DNA of 64,000 nucleotides, taken from assembly GCA_954871525.1 (NCBI GenBank), contig OX940872.1, positions 25,701,746 to 25,765,745 on the forward strand, given 5' to 3'. The notes below the pieces were generated by a model. That model was not told where the DNA came from. It did no database searches and was given only the letters and a program-made list of their open reading frames with translations. This document shows, one piece after another, positions 27,737 through 41,400 of this stretch (position 1 is its first letter; each line of letters opens with the position of its first letter). The DNA comes from Parietaria judaica. Its lineage: Eukaryota > Streptophyta > Magnoliopsida > Rosales > Urticaceae. The translations under genes and the position numbers were made by a program.

Positions 27737-29411
27737 AGCCCTACGTTGGGCTAGCTACCAGCAAATGTGGTCAACTGTTTTATTTTCTGTTTGTTTGTTT
27801 GTTTGAAATTGTTTAGTGTTACTTTTCAAGGGTAATTTCTATTTAAATGATGTATGTTGGGCTAGAAAATGTAACACTTTATTGCATTATATAGATGTCA
27901 CGAATAATGTGGAATTTTAGAAGATATATCTTATAAGAACGTTTTTCATTTTATTTTATTTGGTATTAGAATTCAAACAAGAAGGAAAAAGCTAGACGAA
28001 TAATAGTGAGTGTTTAAGAAATTATTTTGCTTCGTATCATTAATTATTCATATATGGATAAAATAGACTTCTATGTAGAGACATGTATAATTTTTATATA
28101 TAAAATAAAATAATTATAATAGTTGACCAATTATAATAAATTTATAACGGTTTCATTTACGATAAAAGGTGAATAACTGAATCTCCGATTTAAAAAAAAA
28201 AAACAATAGTACCAAAATCGTATAGTTTCATAATATTTAAGGTGGTAAAAAATTACATCAAACCCCACCAAAACAAGTTAAATTTTTAGACGGCAAAACA
28301 TATATTTTATACCGAAAAACAATTTAGTTAGGCCGTAAAATTAGCTACGGCTAGCGGTTTTTAAATAAAAATATGCGACCGGCACCAGCCATACCATTAA
28401 GCAAAGAAAGTAAAGGCATAAATTATTTTTCTCGATTAATTTTGAGTTCTAAATTCAGAGCGGATGGATTTGACTTTTGGGTACCGTAGAGAAGAGTTGA
28501 CCGAATGGCTGAACACACCTTCATTGGAATGGAAGGACAAGTAACACTACACAATCAATATTCATGAAATATATAATGCATATATATTAAATTCAAATTA
28601 ATTGCTCATTTTTCGGATGAAATATGTTGAACATATCTCAATCTCGTAACAAATATAATTAAATCTTGCGAGATGTAGATGATTTGGAGAATCTTGTTGT
28701 AAATAATGTCGGGCTCTTTTAAGTTAATAAACAGTAACATTTATATTTGTATTAATACGTGCGTAAATATATAAATCTATAGCAATAAATATTATAGTTT
28801 TGAGGGTAGAAAAAAAAAATGGAATTAAAAAAAAAATCAATTTTGAAGGCCTAATTGACGAATTTTGAGAAAACAAAAATATCTGTGAAAATCATGAATC
28901 TTGCTCGTTTTGTCGATCACTCTAAAAATTTACCAAGTATCATAGTTATTTGCAAATATATAATATTATATGTATATGACTTTTGAGAGAGAGAATATTT
29001 GTTAGATTATTACTTATTAGCCTACATATTTCGTATTTTCAAACTCTCAATTAAAACTAAAACTAATGAATGTGTAATATTCATAGATGGCAAGCTAACA
29101 TGTCAACTTTCAACACTTGCTATTCCGCAATTCCAATTTCCAACTACGTTCCATAAAAACTCAACTTTGAAAAGATACCAACAAATAAAAAATTATATAT
29201 ATGTAATTAATGTACATATTTATATATAACATGAGCTTAGTTATAGCTAAGATGATATGTATGAGCATAAATATAATTTGTGTTGGTCCTTATATTAAGG
29301 GGATGTTCAAAGAAGCAGTGCACATTCCAACGACAACTAGATGCAATGAAATAATTCATTAATTTCATAACTCCCAAAATGATATGATACGTAACACAAA
29401 TTAATATAAGA
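27737..29411. other. Spacer between chalcone synthase copies 1 and 2
   Basis: It starts with the 3' UTR of copy 1 (T-rich, with AATAA-like signals near 27900) and then AT-rich DNA. From about 28980 to 29340 it is homologous to 38230-38440 upstream of copy 3. No gene is seen. Confidence 0.6.
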
Positions 29412-29798
29412 TTAATGAGTATTGCGGCAAAAGTATTCACTTTTTTTTCTTTTCAAAATAACATGACGTATGCTCAAGCATTCAGATGTGCTGATTAAAT
29501 ACTCAAGGTCTTATAAATGTGTACAGTTGGTTCCTTTTACATTTATCTTCCTTAATGTTAAGTCATTTGCATGGGTATCCCTCAAATTGACGTATTTAAC
29601 ATGAGAAAAAAAACGTGAAAATGAGTGTTAATTTGAATTATAAACGTGTAAATTAGACATGAGATGAGACTAAATCAATCAAATTACAAATTTCAGGACC
29701 ATTTGATTTTTAATAGGCGCAGTTGAACACTTGTATATATATATATGTCGCTCTATTTTTTAAAGTATGGGTACTTTTACCGCAACTATCCTTATAAA
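29412..29798. mobile_element. Small Mutator-like inverted-repeat element just upstream of the copy 2 promoter
   Basis: The left arm TATTGCGGCAAAAGTATTCA is mirrored by GGGTACTTTTACCGCAACTA on the right, about 390 bp apart. The ends match the family at 23795-24358. No clean target duplication was found. It ends only a few bases before the ACCAAAC box of copy 2. Confidence 0.6.
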
Positions 29799-29805
29799 TT
29801 AACTC

Positions 29806-29942
29806 ACCAAACCCTAATTAACTCACGTGCTAGCCGGTCATTTCCTCTTAGAGTCGTTGAATCAAAAGCACGTGACTCTCATCTACCATAATACCAACGT
29901 TACATTCTTCGAATTAGCCAATATTATAAATACACACATATG
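29806..29942 (+). promoter_or_regulatory. Promoter of chalcone synthase copy 2
   Basis: Same order as copy 1: ACCAAAC at 29806-29812, CACGTG at 29824-29829, CACGTG at 29869-29874, then CTACCATAATACCAACGTTA and TATAAATA at 29935-29942. The stretch between the G-boxes is nearly identical to copy 1. Confidence 0.8.
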
Positions 29943-30030
29943 CATTGTGTCACAAACTCACACACTAATCATTCACAATCGGCTTGATCACTTGCAATAT
30001 TATTTCTCAGAGCAACCAGTCCACGCTTGA

Positions 30031-31700
<1,670 letters not shown>

Positions 31701-31981
31701 AGTGTCACGATCATTCGGAGATGATGCCAATAAAAAATAAAGTTTGGGTTGGTTGTACTATCTTTACAAAAAATTTAAAATGTTGTATGCTTGTTATTGA
31801 TTTAAATTTAAGTTATTTTTTGTGCTTGATTTTTCATGGATTGAAATTGCAATTGAATTTGTTTGATAAACCTATTTGAGATATTTTTATTTTGTTTTTC
31901 AATTGTATCCTTAAAATGTTTATTTAGTATTATTAACTCCTTTTTGTTGAAGGAGACATGTCACGTACTTTGTGTGGACCA
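31701..31981. other. 3' flank of chalcone synthase copy 2
   Basis: T-rich 3' UTR-like sequence with no gene. It shares no obvious similarity with the 3' flank of copy 1, so the duplicated unit may end close to the stop codon. Confidence 0.4.
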
Positions 31982-33228
31982 AGAATTAAACACGAGTTAG
32001 GTACTTCTAAAACTTGGGCAGTGTCGGCGAAAATACCAAAGAATATGGGATCATTGCAGCATTAGTATCCAACGAATGGTCATCTGAGACTTTATAAGCG
32101 GAACGACAAACAATAGCAGCAAAAGTATCTACCATCACTAGGTTGATCAATTTTTTTCATCTATTTTTTTCTTTTAAACTTTGTTAGTTAACTACTTACC
32201 TACGTGGCGGTCAAAGCAAGTCTATGTTGCATTGCTACGTCATTAAGTTGTCACGTGACATTTCCTCGTGGCATATATTTGTTAAAATTAATTTTGTATT
32301 TTTTTTGGTTAATCCTTAAAAATTTATTTTACAGTTTCTTATTTTTGAATAAATAAACTATTTTATAATATTTTTTACAATATGTATATCAAGGTACCTG
32401 AATTCTTGATATCGAGGTTTTAAGTATATATATAAAGAATTAACCTTGCATTTTCTGATCCTATAAGTTGTTCCATTTTGAATTTTTATTTATTGATTCA
32501 AGTTTCTAATAAACAAAGGCATAAACTTATTTTAATTGGTCGTCTTACTTCTATAGTGTACTTTTTTTTTTTTTTGTGTGTGTGGAAAAAGCAATGAAAA
32601 TAAGTCGTCAAATACAACTAGCATGCATGAACTCAAATTTGTCATCATCTCATTTATATGTAATGCATTTATAAAAAATATCAAAAAGCAATTATCATTT
32701 TTTACTTGTGGATAAATTTATTTATCTCAAGTTTATTAATGAGTCAAATGGGAGAGCTAAAAAATAAACATAAAGTTTTGGAAGCATTGACAAGGAAATA
32801 TAAATATATTAAAAAAAAAAAACTAGTAAGGAGGAAAGAATAAGCATAAGAGGAGAAGATATGATTTTTTTTTCAAATGATATGTTCATATTAGTAATTA
32901 AAAACTTATGTACACCATAATTTTTTAAACAATCTAAAATAAATTATTTATTAATCAGAAATTGTAAAAGAAATAACAAAGGTTTTTTTTTTTTAAAATT
33001 GATTTAAAACTAAAAATTAACTGCCACTTGGTAGCCCAATGACATAATAATACCACATGAGTTTGCTTTGACTGCCACGTAAGCAGTGACCAACGATATA
33101 AAAAAATGAACGAAAAAGTCGACGAAACCTCTTAAGTGATATTAGATATTTTTGCCGTTATTGTTCGGCAATGAAGCCTATGCAGCCTCAATTGACCACA
33201 CTTAGAATACTTATGCCGTGATTAACCC
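31982..33228. mobile_element. Mutator-like element with degraded long inverted arms
   Basis: The left region (GAATTAAACACG, then TTGGGCAGTGTCGGCGAAAA) mirrors the right region ending CTTATGCCGTGATTAACCC. Further in, TACGTGGCGGTCAAAGCAAG near 32210 mirrors TTTGCTTTGACTGCCACGTA near 33062-33081. The arms are about 250 bp and diverged. The interior is AT-rich and non-coding. The borders are approximate. Confidence 0.55.
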
Positions 33229-33750
33229 GAAGTAATAAATAATACTTGAGAATGACTTGTGCCATGCGCCTACGCCAACCCCGGCAACAACTCACTCAAT
33301 AAGTGTTAGAATTAATTACACAATGTTCTAGAAAAAAGTAAAACTATTTATGCCCACATATTTCCTTCTTATAAGTTCTTCCCGTACAATCTATGTTGGG
33401 TTGTAAGTCATTTATCCACACAATTTTTCTTGTGTTGTCCTCACTCTTGTCACGTCGGTCCGGGCCTGGCCCAAAATAATGAATGAATATTTCAAATCCT
33501 TAGGACAGAAATGAATTATTAGGGTTCTTTCATTAAGGATATTTATGACAAAAAAGATAAGAAGAAAAAATCACGAATTATTACCCTTTTTTGGCATATT
33601 TGAAAACTAACATTTCATGGCAATTTTACCAAATATTACAAGTTTTTCCTTTGTATGTTTCGAAACCCAATATTTCGTTCAATGACGAGCGTCAACATTT
33701 GGGTAGTCCGCGTCTTGCGTTGACTTATTCATATGGCCGTCTCAAATACA

Positions 33751-33837
33751 CACGTGTCTTGCGATAAAAGTATAAGATTTTAATAGAGATGTTTACACAC
33801 ATTTAAATAGAGGAATTAGCGACGAAAGTAGTATCGA
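33751..33837. repeat. First unit of a 93-bp tandem array, split off by a LINE insertion
   Basis: It reads TACACACGTGTCTTGCGATA, TTTTAATAGAGATGTTTACA and AGGAATTAGCGACGAAAGTA, then TAGTATCGA. This is the same unit as the array at 35303-35765. Confidence 0.85.
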
Positions 33838-35301
33838 GTTGATGATACCCACCTTCGAGTGCAAGGTTCGAGTCTGTTCAGCGTCTAATTTTTATTTCCT
33901 CTTTGTTTAGTTTCTGATTATCGAGTTGATGATTGTTGGAATTTGCCTCCTAATTTGTCGACGGCAGTCTCCGATGATATTAATAAGTACATTTTTATCG
34001 AGAAAGCGAATGATGTGTGCGTTTGGCACCCCAGTAAGGACGGTATGTTTTCTGTGAAATCGATCTACAATATGTTTTGTTCTAACTATAATTTGTTCCC
34101 TCAATGGAATAAGTTTTTATGGAAGGAATTTCTTCCACCTTCGAGGTCTATTACTTGTTGGAGGGCTCTTTTAGACTTTCTTCCGACTGAGCTCACTTTA
34201 CAGAAAAAATGATTCTCTTTAGCATCCATGTGTCGTTTGTGCAACAATCAGGTGGAGGATTCTAACCATATCTTTGTTCACTGTGACTTTGTGGGGTCGG
34301 TTTGGATCGCGATATCTAGTATTTTTCTTAAACCTATTAATAGATGTGGGCCTTTAGCCTTATTGCTCTCAGACGCCGCCTCTATTAATCTAAACCCCCA
34401 AGTTTTTGCCCTTTTGGAATACTGCGATTATCTCGACAATTTGGCTAATTTGGCATACGAGAAATGCATGTTTGTTTGATGATGTGATTCCTAACACTCA
34501 CATTTTTTTTGAGGCACATCTGGCGACTTATTAAGGAAGCAAGTTTCTTCAAACTGGGGACTGGAAGCACTTTGGAGGATCTCAGAATTCTGAAGACTTT
34601 CGGCATTAACATTCAGCCTAGAGAAGCTCTGAAAATCATTCCTGTTATATGGCATTTTTCTCCCTCATCGGTGTTAAAATGCAACACTGACGGTTCTTCT
34701 ATGGGTACTCCGGGAGTGGCAGGAGCTGGAGGCATTTTTAGAACTTGTCGTGGATTTCCTCATGGCTCGTTCTCTTTTCACATTGACTCTGCTTTTGCTT
34801 ATGAAGAGGAAGTGATGGCCGCGGTATTTGCAGTGGAAAAAGCGATGGAATTTCATTGGGAGAACCTATGGCTCGAGTGCGACTCTACATATGTAGTTCA
34901 ACTTTTTCAGAAGAAATCGAGTTTGGTCCCTTGGAGGTTACATGCTCGTTGGTCCAAATGCATCCGCTTTGTGGAAGTCATCAACTTCAGAGTGTCTCAT
35001 ATCTTTCGGGAAGGAAATAGAGTAGCCGGTGCTTTAGCTAGTTTTGGAGCTCAAAATTTGGGTAATCATTGGTGGCATTCGCACCCGGATTTTACTTCGT
35101 CTTTTGTAAACGATGACATTTGTTCGAGAGAGAACTTTAGATTTAAATAGTTCTCATGTTTTGTTTTGGGTGTAATTCTTGACATTTTCATTTATATTAT
35201 TTCGAGCCCCGCTTCTTTCTTAGTTTCTTGGGTGCCAACTTAGTTGGGATTCGAGTTCACTTTGCAAGATTTCGGGCCTCCATCTTTAAATTAAAAAAAA
35301 A
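33838..35301 (+). mobile_element. 5'-truncated LINE (non-LTR retrotransposon)
   Basis: The insertion sits between two copies of TAGTATCGA (33829-33837 and 35302-35310), the expected target duplication, inside a 93-bp repeat unit. It ends in a short A-rich tail (35289-35301). The coding remnant is listed separately. At its 5' end the 15-mer TATCGAGTTGATGAT occurs twice (33832-33846 and 33919-33933), so the 5' junction may be rearranged. Confidence 0.85.
33928..35150 (+). pseudogene. LINE ORF2 C-terminal remnant: zinc-binding RT-associated domain and RNase H
   Basis: The plus-strand pieces are 33943-34212, 34228-34479 and 34509-35150, separated by stops and small shifts. The first two match the zf-RVT domain of plant LINEs: WHPSKDGMFSVKSIYNMF, then LWKEFLPPSRSITCWRAL, then MCRLCNNQVEDSNHIFVHC. 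The last is an RNase H domain: LKCNTDGSSMGTPGVAGAGG holds the first Asp, EEEVMAAVFAVEKAM the Glu, LWLECDSTYVV the second Asp, and HIFREGNRVAGALASFG the C-terminal helix. The reverse transcriptase and endonuclease are missing. It is not functional. Confidence 0.9.
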
Positions 35302-35302
35302 T

Positions 35303-35765
35303 AGTATCGAATACACATGTATCTTGCGACACAAATACAAATTTTAACTACAGATGTTTACACACATTTAAATGGAGGAATTAGAGGCGAAGGTAGTATC
35401 GAATACACATGTGTCTTGCAACAAAAGTACAAAATTTTAACTAGAGATGTTTACACACATTTTAATAGAGGAATTAGCGGCGAAAGTGGTATCGAATACA
35501 CATGTGTCTTACGACAAAAGTACAAAATTTTAACTAGAGATGTTTACACACATTTAAATATAGGAATTAGTCGCGAAAGTAGTCTCAAATACACATGTAT
35601 CTTGCGACCAAAGTACAAAATTTTAATTAGAGATGTTTACACATGTAAATATAGAAGAATTAGCAGCAAAAGTAGTCTCTCAGTTTTCTAATACTTACGT
35701 GTCTTGAGACAAAAGTTATTTTTTTTTAATTAGAGATATTTTAAATAGTGGTATATCGGCGAAGT
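35303..35765. repeat. 92-93-bp tandem array (about five units, last one partial)
   Basis: The units begin near 35303, 35395, 35488, 35581 and 35674. Each contains ATACACATGT(A/G)TCTTGCGAC, TTTTAACTAGAGATGTTTAC and GGAATTAGCGGCGAAAGTAG. Because 93 is a multiple of three, one frame stays open over the array without being a gene. Divergence between units is 5-15 % by eye. Confidence 0.9.
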
Positions 35766-36609
35766 ACTTAAATTATCACTATCAGTGTTGTATTACTCAA
35801 AATTTTTGGAAAATATTCCAATTTACCAAAAAATATATTTTGACATTTTATCCTTACTTTTTTTTTTCTTTTTGCTTTTCTTAATTTTTTTCAAATTTTA
35901 ATTAAGCTTAATTAGTCCTAAAACAATACTTAGTTACACATTTTAATAGATAAATTAGCAACGAAAACACTCAAGTTATTGGTATTATTGCTGCAGTCCC
36001 TCAAAATACTGGTAAATGTTCAAATTTGCCTAATTATTTTTATCCCTAATTTTTGCACTTTATTATTTTATTTTTGTAACCTTTTGTTAAGCTTAATTAT
36101 CCCCCAAATAATATTTAATCAACTATTACAATAGACAAGTTAGCAGCAAAAGTACTCAAATTATCACTATTATTGTTGCAGTCCCCCAAACTTTTGGAAA
36201 ACGTGAAAATTTAACTTTTTATATTTTATCGGGTAAGTTCCCCCAAAATTCTAAAAACATGACATTTGACTAAAAGAAAATTGGGTCAATTTATTTTTTG
36301 TAGATATTATATGGTTTGAGACATTTTATTGAGAGCTTTGTTAATATATTTATAATTATTTTATTTTTAGGGACGTTGAGCGATTCTCAAAGCCGGCCGT
36401 AGCATCATGTTAGAACCCTACATCATGTCCTAGGGTTATGATACACACACATTTTAGCTGTTTCCTTTCCCTTGTCACATTACGGACATCATATATATTA
36501 GGGTTATCGGGGACAGAACTAGGATTTAAGAACAAGGGGAGCCAAAAAGTAATTATTTAAGAGAACATGTATTGATTTTTAATACGCTAAGTATTGTTTA
36601 TTAATGTTT
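35766..36609. other. Intergenic, degenerate repeats
   Basis: AT-rich. Three loose repeats of a phrase such as TTAGCAGCAAAAGTACTCAA, then TATTGTTGCAGTCCC (near 35760, 35950, 36130) suggest older, diverged relatives of the upstream array. No gene is seen. Confidence 0.45.
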
Positions 36610-37451
36610 AGGATAATAGCGGCTAAAGTAGCCAAACTTTCATGATTTGTGTCGATAAAGGTCCAAACTGGATTTATAGCGGCTAAAGTAGCCGAACTCG
36701 GTCAATCTGTGGCAAGCACTTATTACTCCAATCAAACTTAACATCAATTAGTCTATCGCCACGTCACTTACACATGGCAAACTTTGGGTATTTATGCCGT
36801 TAAAAAACCTAAGTTTGGGTATTTATGCCGCAATAAACTTTTTTTAAAAAATTGGTTGCTGACATCATCTAAATAAAGGTTAAAATATTATGGCTTTGGT
36901 AGGATTCGAACTCATCACTTCCCCCATATATAAGAGCAACATAACCACTAAACACATTCACCTCACGTTATATCTTGACAAAAATAAGAATATAAATAGA
37001 AACTTATTAATAAGGGGCATAGTAATAGAAACATATGTTTTTTCGCACCGGTTTCGGATTGACTTATTCGAAAAGGAGTTGGGTTGACTTTTTCGGAACG
37101 GGGTCAGGTTGACTTTTTTTAGACCCATGGGTTGACTTTTACAGAATTTGATCGGGTTGAATATTTTGTACCGGATTCAGGTTGAAAAAGTTAACCCGAC
37201 CCTGTTTCAAAAATTTAACACGACCCCGTTCTGAAAAAGGCAACCCGAACTTGTACCGACAAAGTCAACATGAATCCGGTACAAAAAATTCAACTTGACC
37301 ACTTTCTGAAAAATTCAACTCAATCCCGTTCTAAAAAAGTCAACTCGACCCCGGTCCGAAAAATTCAACTCACCGCGTTCCAAATTAGTTAACCCGAACT
37401 CAGTGCGAAAAATACATATGTTTCTATTACTATGATCACTTATCAATAAGT

Positions 37452-37488
<37 letters not shown>

Positions 37489-37823
37489 AGGATATAACGT
37501 GAAGTGAATGTGGTTTGATGGTTATATTGTCCTTTTATGAGGGGAAAAGTGATGAGTTCGAGTCCTCCCAAAACTAACAAGCGAAAAAATATATAAAATG
37601 GTTTATCACGGCATAAATATCCACACTTTGGTTTTATCACGGCATAAATACCCAAAGTTTGATATAATGTGTAAGTGACGTGGCGATAGACTAACGGATG
37701 TTAAGTTTGATTGGACGGAATTAGTTGTTGCTACAGATTGACCGAGTTTGGCTACTTTAGCCGCTATAAATCTAGTTTGGACCTTTGTCGACACAAATCA
37801 TGAAGGTTTGGCGCTATTATCCC
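36610..37823. mobile_element. Mutator-like foldback element, about 1.2 kb of nearly complete inverted repeat
   Basis: The ends are AGGATAATAGCGGC and GCGCTATTATCCC, flanked by the perfect 9-bp target duplication TTAATGTTT (36601-36609 and 37824-37832), the length typical of Mutator elements. The inverted similarity continues from the tips almost to the centre near 37210. TATTATGGCTTTGGTAGGAT...GAACTCATCACTT on the left matches AAGTGATGAGTTCGAGTCCTCC on the right. The central part is made of GTTGACTTTTTCGGAAC-like units and their mirror images. A transcript would fold into a hairpin of about 600 bp per arm. Confidence 0.88.
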
Positions 37824-37832
37824 TTAATGTTT

Positions 37833-38450
37833 TAACTTAATCGTTTGAAGCTGCAACTAAGAGAATTTTATGTTGGGCCAGGGCCATGGTCCCCCATGAC
37901 TACTACCTAGTTCTAACTCCCGTCATTGAGGGTTACGACTCCTTTGTTTGTCGACAACTACATAGGGCGGTTGGAGTTTTCCGAGAACAATCTTCCGAGG
38001 AGATTCCCCAATTTGGTCTCGCGAGACGGGTTTCGTACGTAAGGGGTTATGAGCTGGTACTCCGAGAAGAATCTTACAAAGGACCCTAATGAAGCCTTAC
38101 AGTCGGAATATATTCAAAGAAAATTGGCCTACTGATTAGAGAACATTTTGCTTAATTATACGAGAAAGTGGCATTAGAGCAAATTACACCGTTGATAAGT
38201 ATTTGGACTAAATTTCTATAACTGCGTTTATGTCTATATATGGTTGATAGAGAGAGATTTGACAAACACAGTTTCTTTTCTTTAAGATGACGAGTTATAT
38301 ATTTGTCTACATATTTCCTATTATTCAACTCTCAATTATTTCAAACTAAAACTAATGTGTAATATTCATAGATGGGAAGGTAATACGAGCATAATTTGTG
38401 TGGGTCCTTATATTAAGGGTCGTTCAAAGAAGCATGGCGCATTCCAACGC

Positions 38451-38481
<31 letters not shown>

Positions 38482-38731
38482 TTAATATTTCAAATGTTCA
38501 CAATTTTATTTTATAAAAAATCATTAGTTCTTTAATAAAGTCATGTTAATATTAGAATAAGGATTTTGTTTGTTTGAGATGTATCAAAAATTGAATATAT
38601 TTATGTGACACATTTAAATTTTGTTAAATCGATAAAAAAAAAATTGTATAGAAAAATTGTAATAAATTTTAAGTACAAGCTCTTAGGTTTTCGTTGGATG
38701 TCAAGAGTGGATGGTTTGATAATTGACACGT
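37833..38731. other. Spacer before chalcone synthase copy 3
   Basis: 37833-38100 is a GC-richer stretch with an open frame of 67 codons that I do not recognise. 38230-38440 is homologous to 28980-29340 upstream of copy 2, including TTTGTGTGGGTCCTTATATT and TTCAAAGAAGC. A TA microsatellite lies at 38456-38480. Confidence 0.6.
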
Positions 38732-38875
38732 ACCAAACGTACGAAGTCACGTGCTGACCGGTCCTCCAAGGCGTAGTAGTTGCGACTTGCGATGGCTCAG
38801 CTATACACATGCACACGTGACTCGTATACATATATCTGCCCTTACTATATGCTCTTATTTCACTTCATATAAATA
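38732..38875 (+). promoter_or_regulatory. Promoter of chalcone synthase copy 3
   Basis: ACCAAAC at 38732-38738, CACGTG at 38748-38753, CACGTG at 38814-38819, TATAAATA at 38868-38875. The order is as in copies 1 and 2, but the G-boxes are 60 rather than 39 bases apart, and the DNA between them is quite different. The TATA box is 129 bases before the ATG. Confidence 0.75.
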
Positions 38876-39003
38876 CTATGCTTTCTCACATATACCAACT
38901 ACAACAAAAAACATCTTATACTTTGGGATTTGAACTCGGAAGAGTGAATTTTCTATACCCAAATTGTGTTTGAATTTTCTAGTTTCTCGTCGCGAAAGGA
39001 AAA

Positions 39004-40598
<1,595 letters not shown>

Positions 40599-41220
40599 AG
40601 CCTTCTGCTTATTGGCCGCATATTATGATTCCATATTTTGGTTAAGTATTTTTATTGTTTGTATTGCGCTTTAAGTTCACGTGCCTTGCTTTTACATCCC
40701 TAGTTTGCAATGCTTGATGGAAAATTATGTAGCTACTTGTTGCTTAACAATGAATAATATAATAATTATTTTTATTAAGTAAAATGAATTCCGTTACTAG
40801 ATTTCTTGTTGGTTCGAAATCGAATATCCAGACCTCGCGCAAGCGTAAATTTGATTTTCAGACTTACCAATGTTTATAAGATTATAAATTATAATCTTTT
40901 CATTGTAATTGTTTTAGGTCGAACCTCACTATTCTTAATATGGTAGTATGGTTCGTTAGGTCACACAAGTACCAATTAAAAAATAATGTAAATTTAGCTC
41001 GAGATGAGTGAGTCAAAAGAACCCGTCTAACAAGAACATATCAAGAATACTACGTAGAAAGAGTAAAGGAATTATTAGTACTAATAAGATAGTATGTTAT
41101 TCTCTTTATTTTCAATTTTTATCAAGATGCGATGCGAAATATGTACCCGAAGAAAGAAGATTTTTTAAGCAAAGTCGTATGAGGCATCGTTGCTGGATAT
41201 GGCTTTACATGGGGATTGTC
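40599..41220. other. 3' flank of chalcone synthase copy 3
   Basis: The 3' UTR (T-rich, with AATGAATAATA near 40748) is followed by AT-rich DNA. From about 41110 there may be very degraded chalcone-synthase-like sequence leading into the fragment at 41221. Confidence 0.4.
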
Positions 41221-41400
41221 AAGACCGAAAGGAAAGGCTGGCTCTCAATCCCGGGCCAGAAGCCGATACAAGGCACTTATTGGGCGAGTATGCTGCAAAA
41301 TGTCTATTGCTTGTGTGCTCGTCATCCTTCCCGTGATGAGGCGGAAGCATGCAAACGACGGAAGGCTCGACATACTTCGCAAAGCCTGTCGGCAAAATTG
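41221..41400 (+). pseudogene. Chalcone synthase pseudogene fragment (C-terminal part of exon 2)
   Basis: Read across small frame changes, the region follows residues about 310-370 of the intact copies. AAGGCTGGCTCTCAATCCCG corresponds to the segment coding [28 protein letters not shown], then GTGATGAGGCGGAAGCATGC, corresponds to the segment coding [13 protein letters not shown]. In one frame it reads SIACVLVILPVMRRKHANDG, against [20 protein letters not shown] in copy 3. The Asn336 context and the downstream signature are lost, and there is a deletion near 41360. Identity is about 70 % by eye. It lies about 620 bases after copy 3, so it extends the array. Weaker alternative: another type III polyketide synthase relic. 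Confidence 0.6.

Noticed and set aside
35317..35691. 124-codon frame with an internally repeated peptide
   Set aside because: Product of a 93-bp tandem repeat whose period is a multiple of three; no start context or homology.
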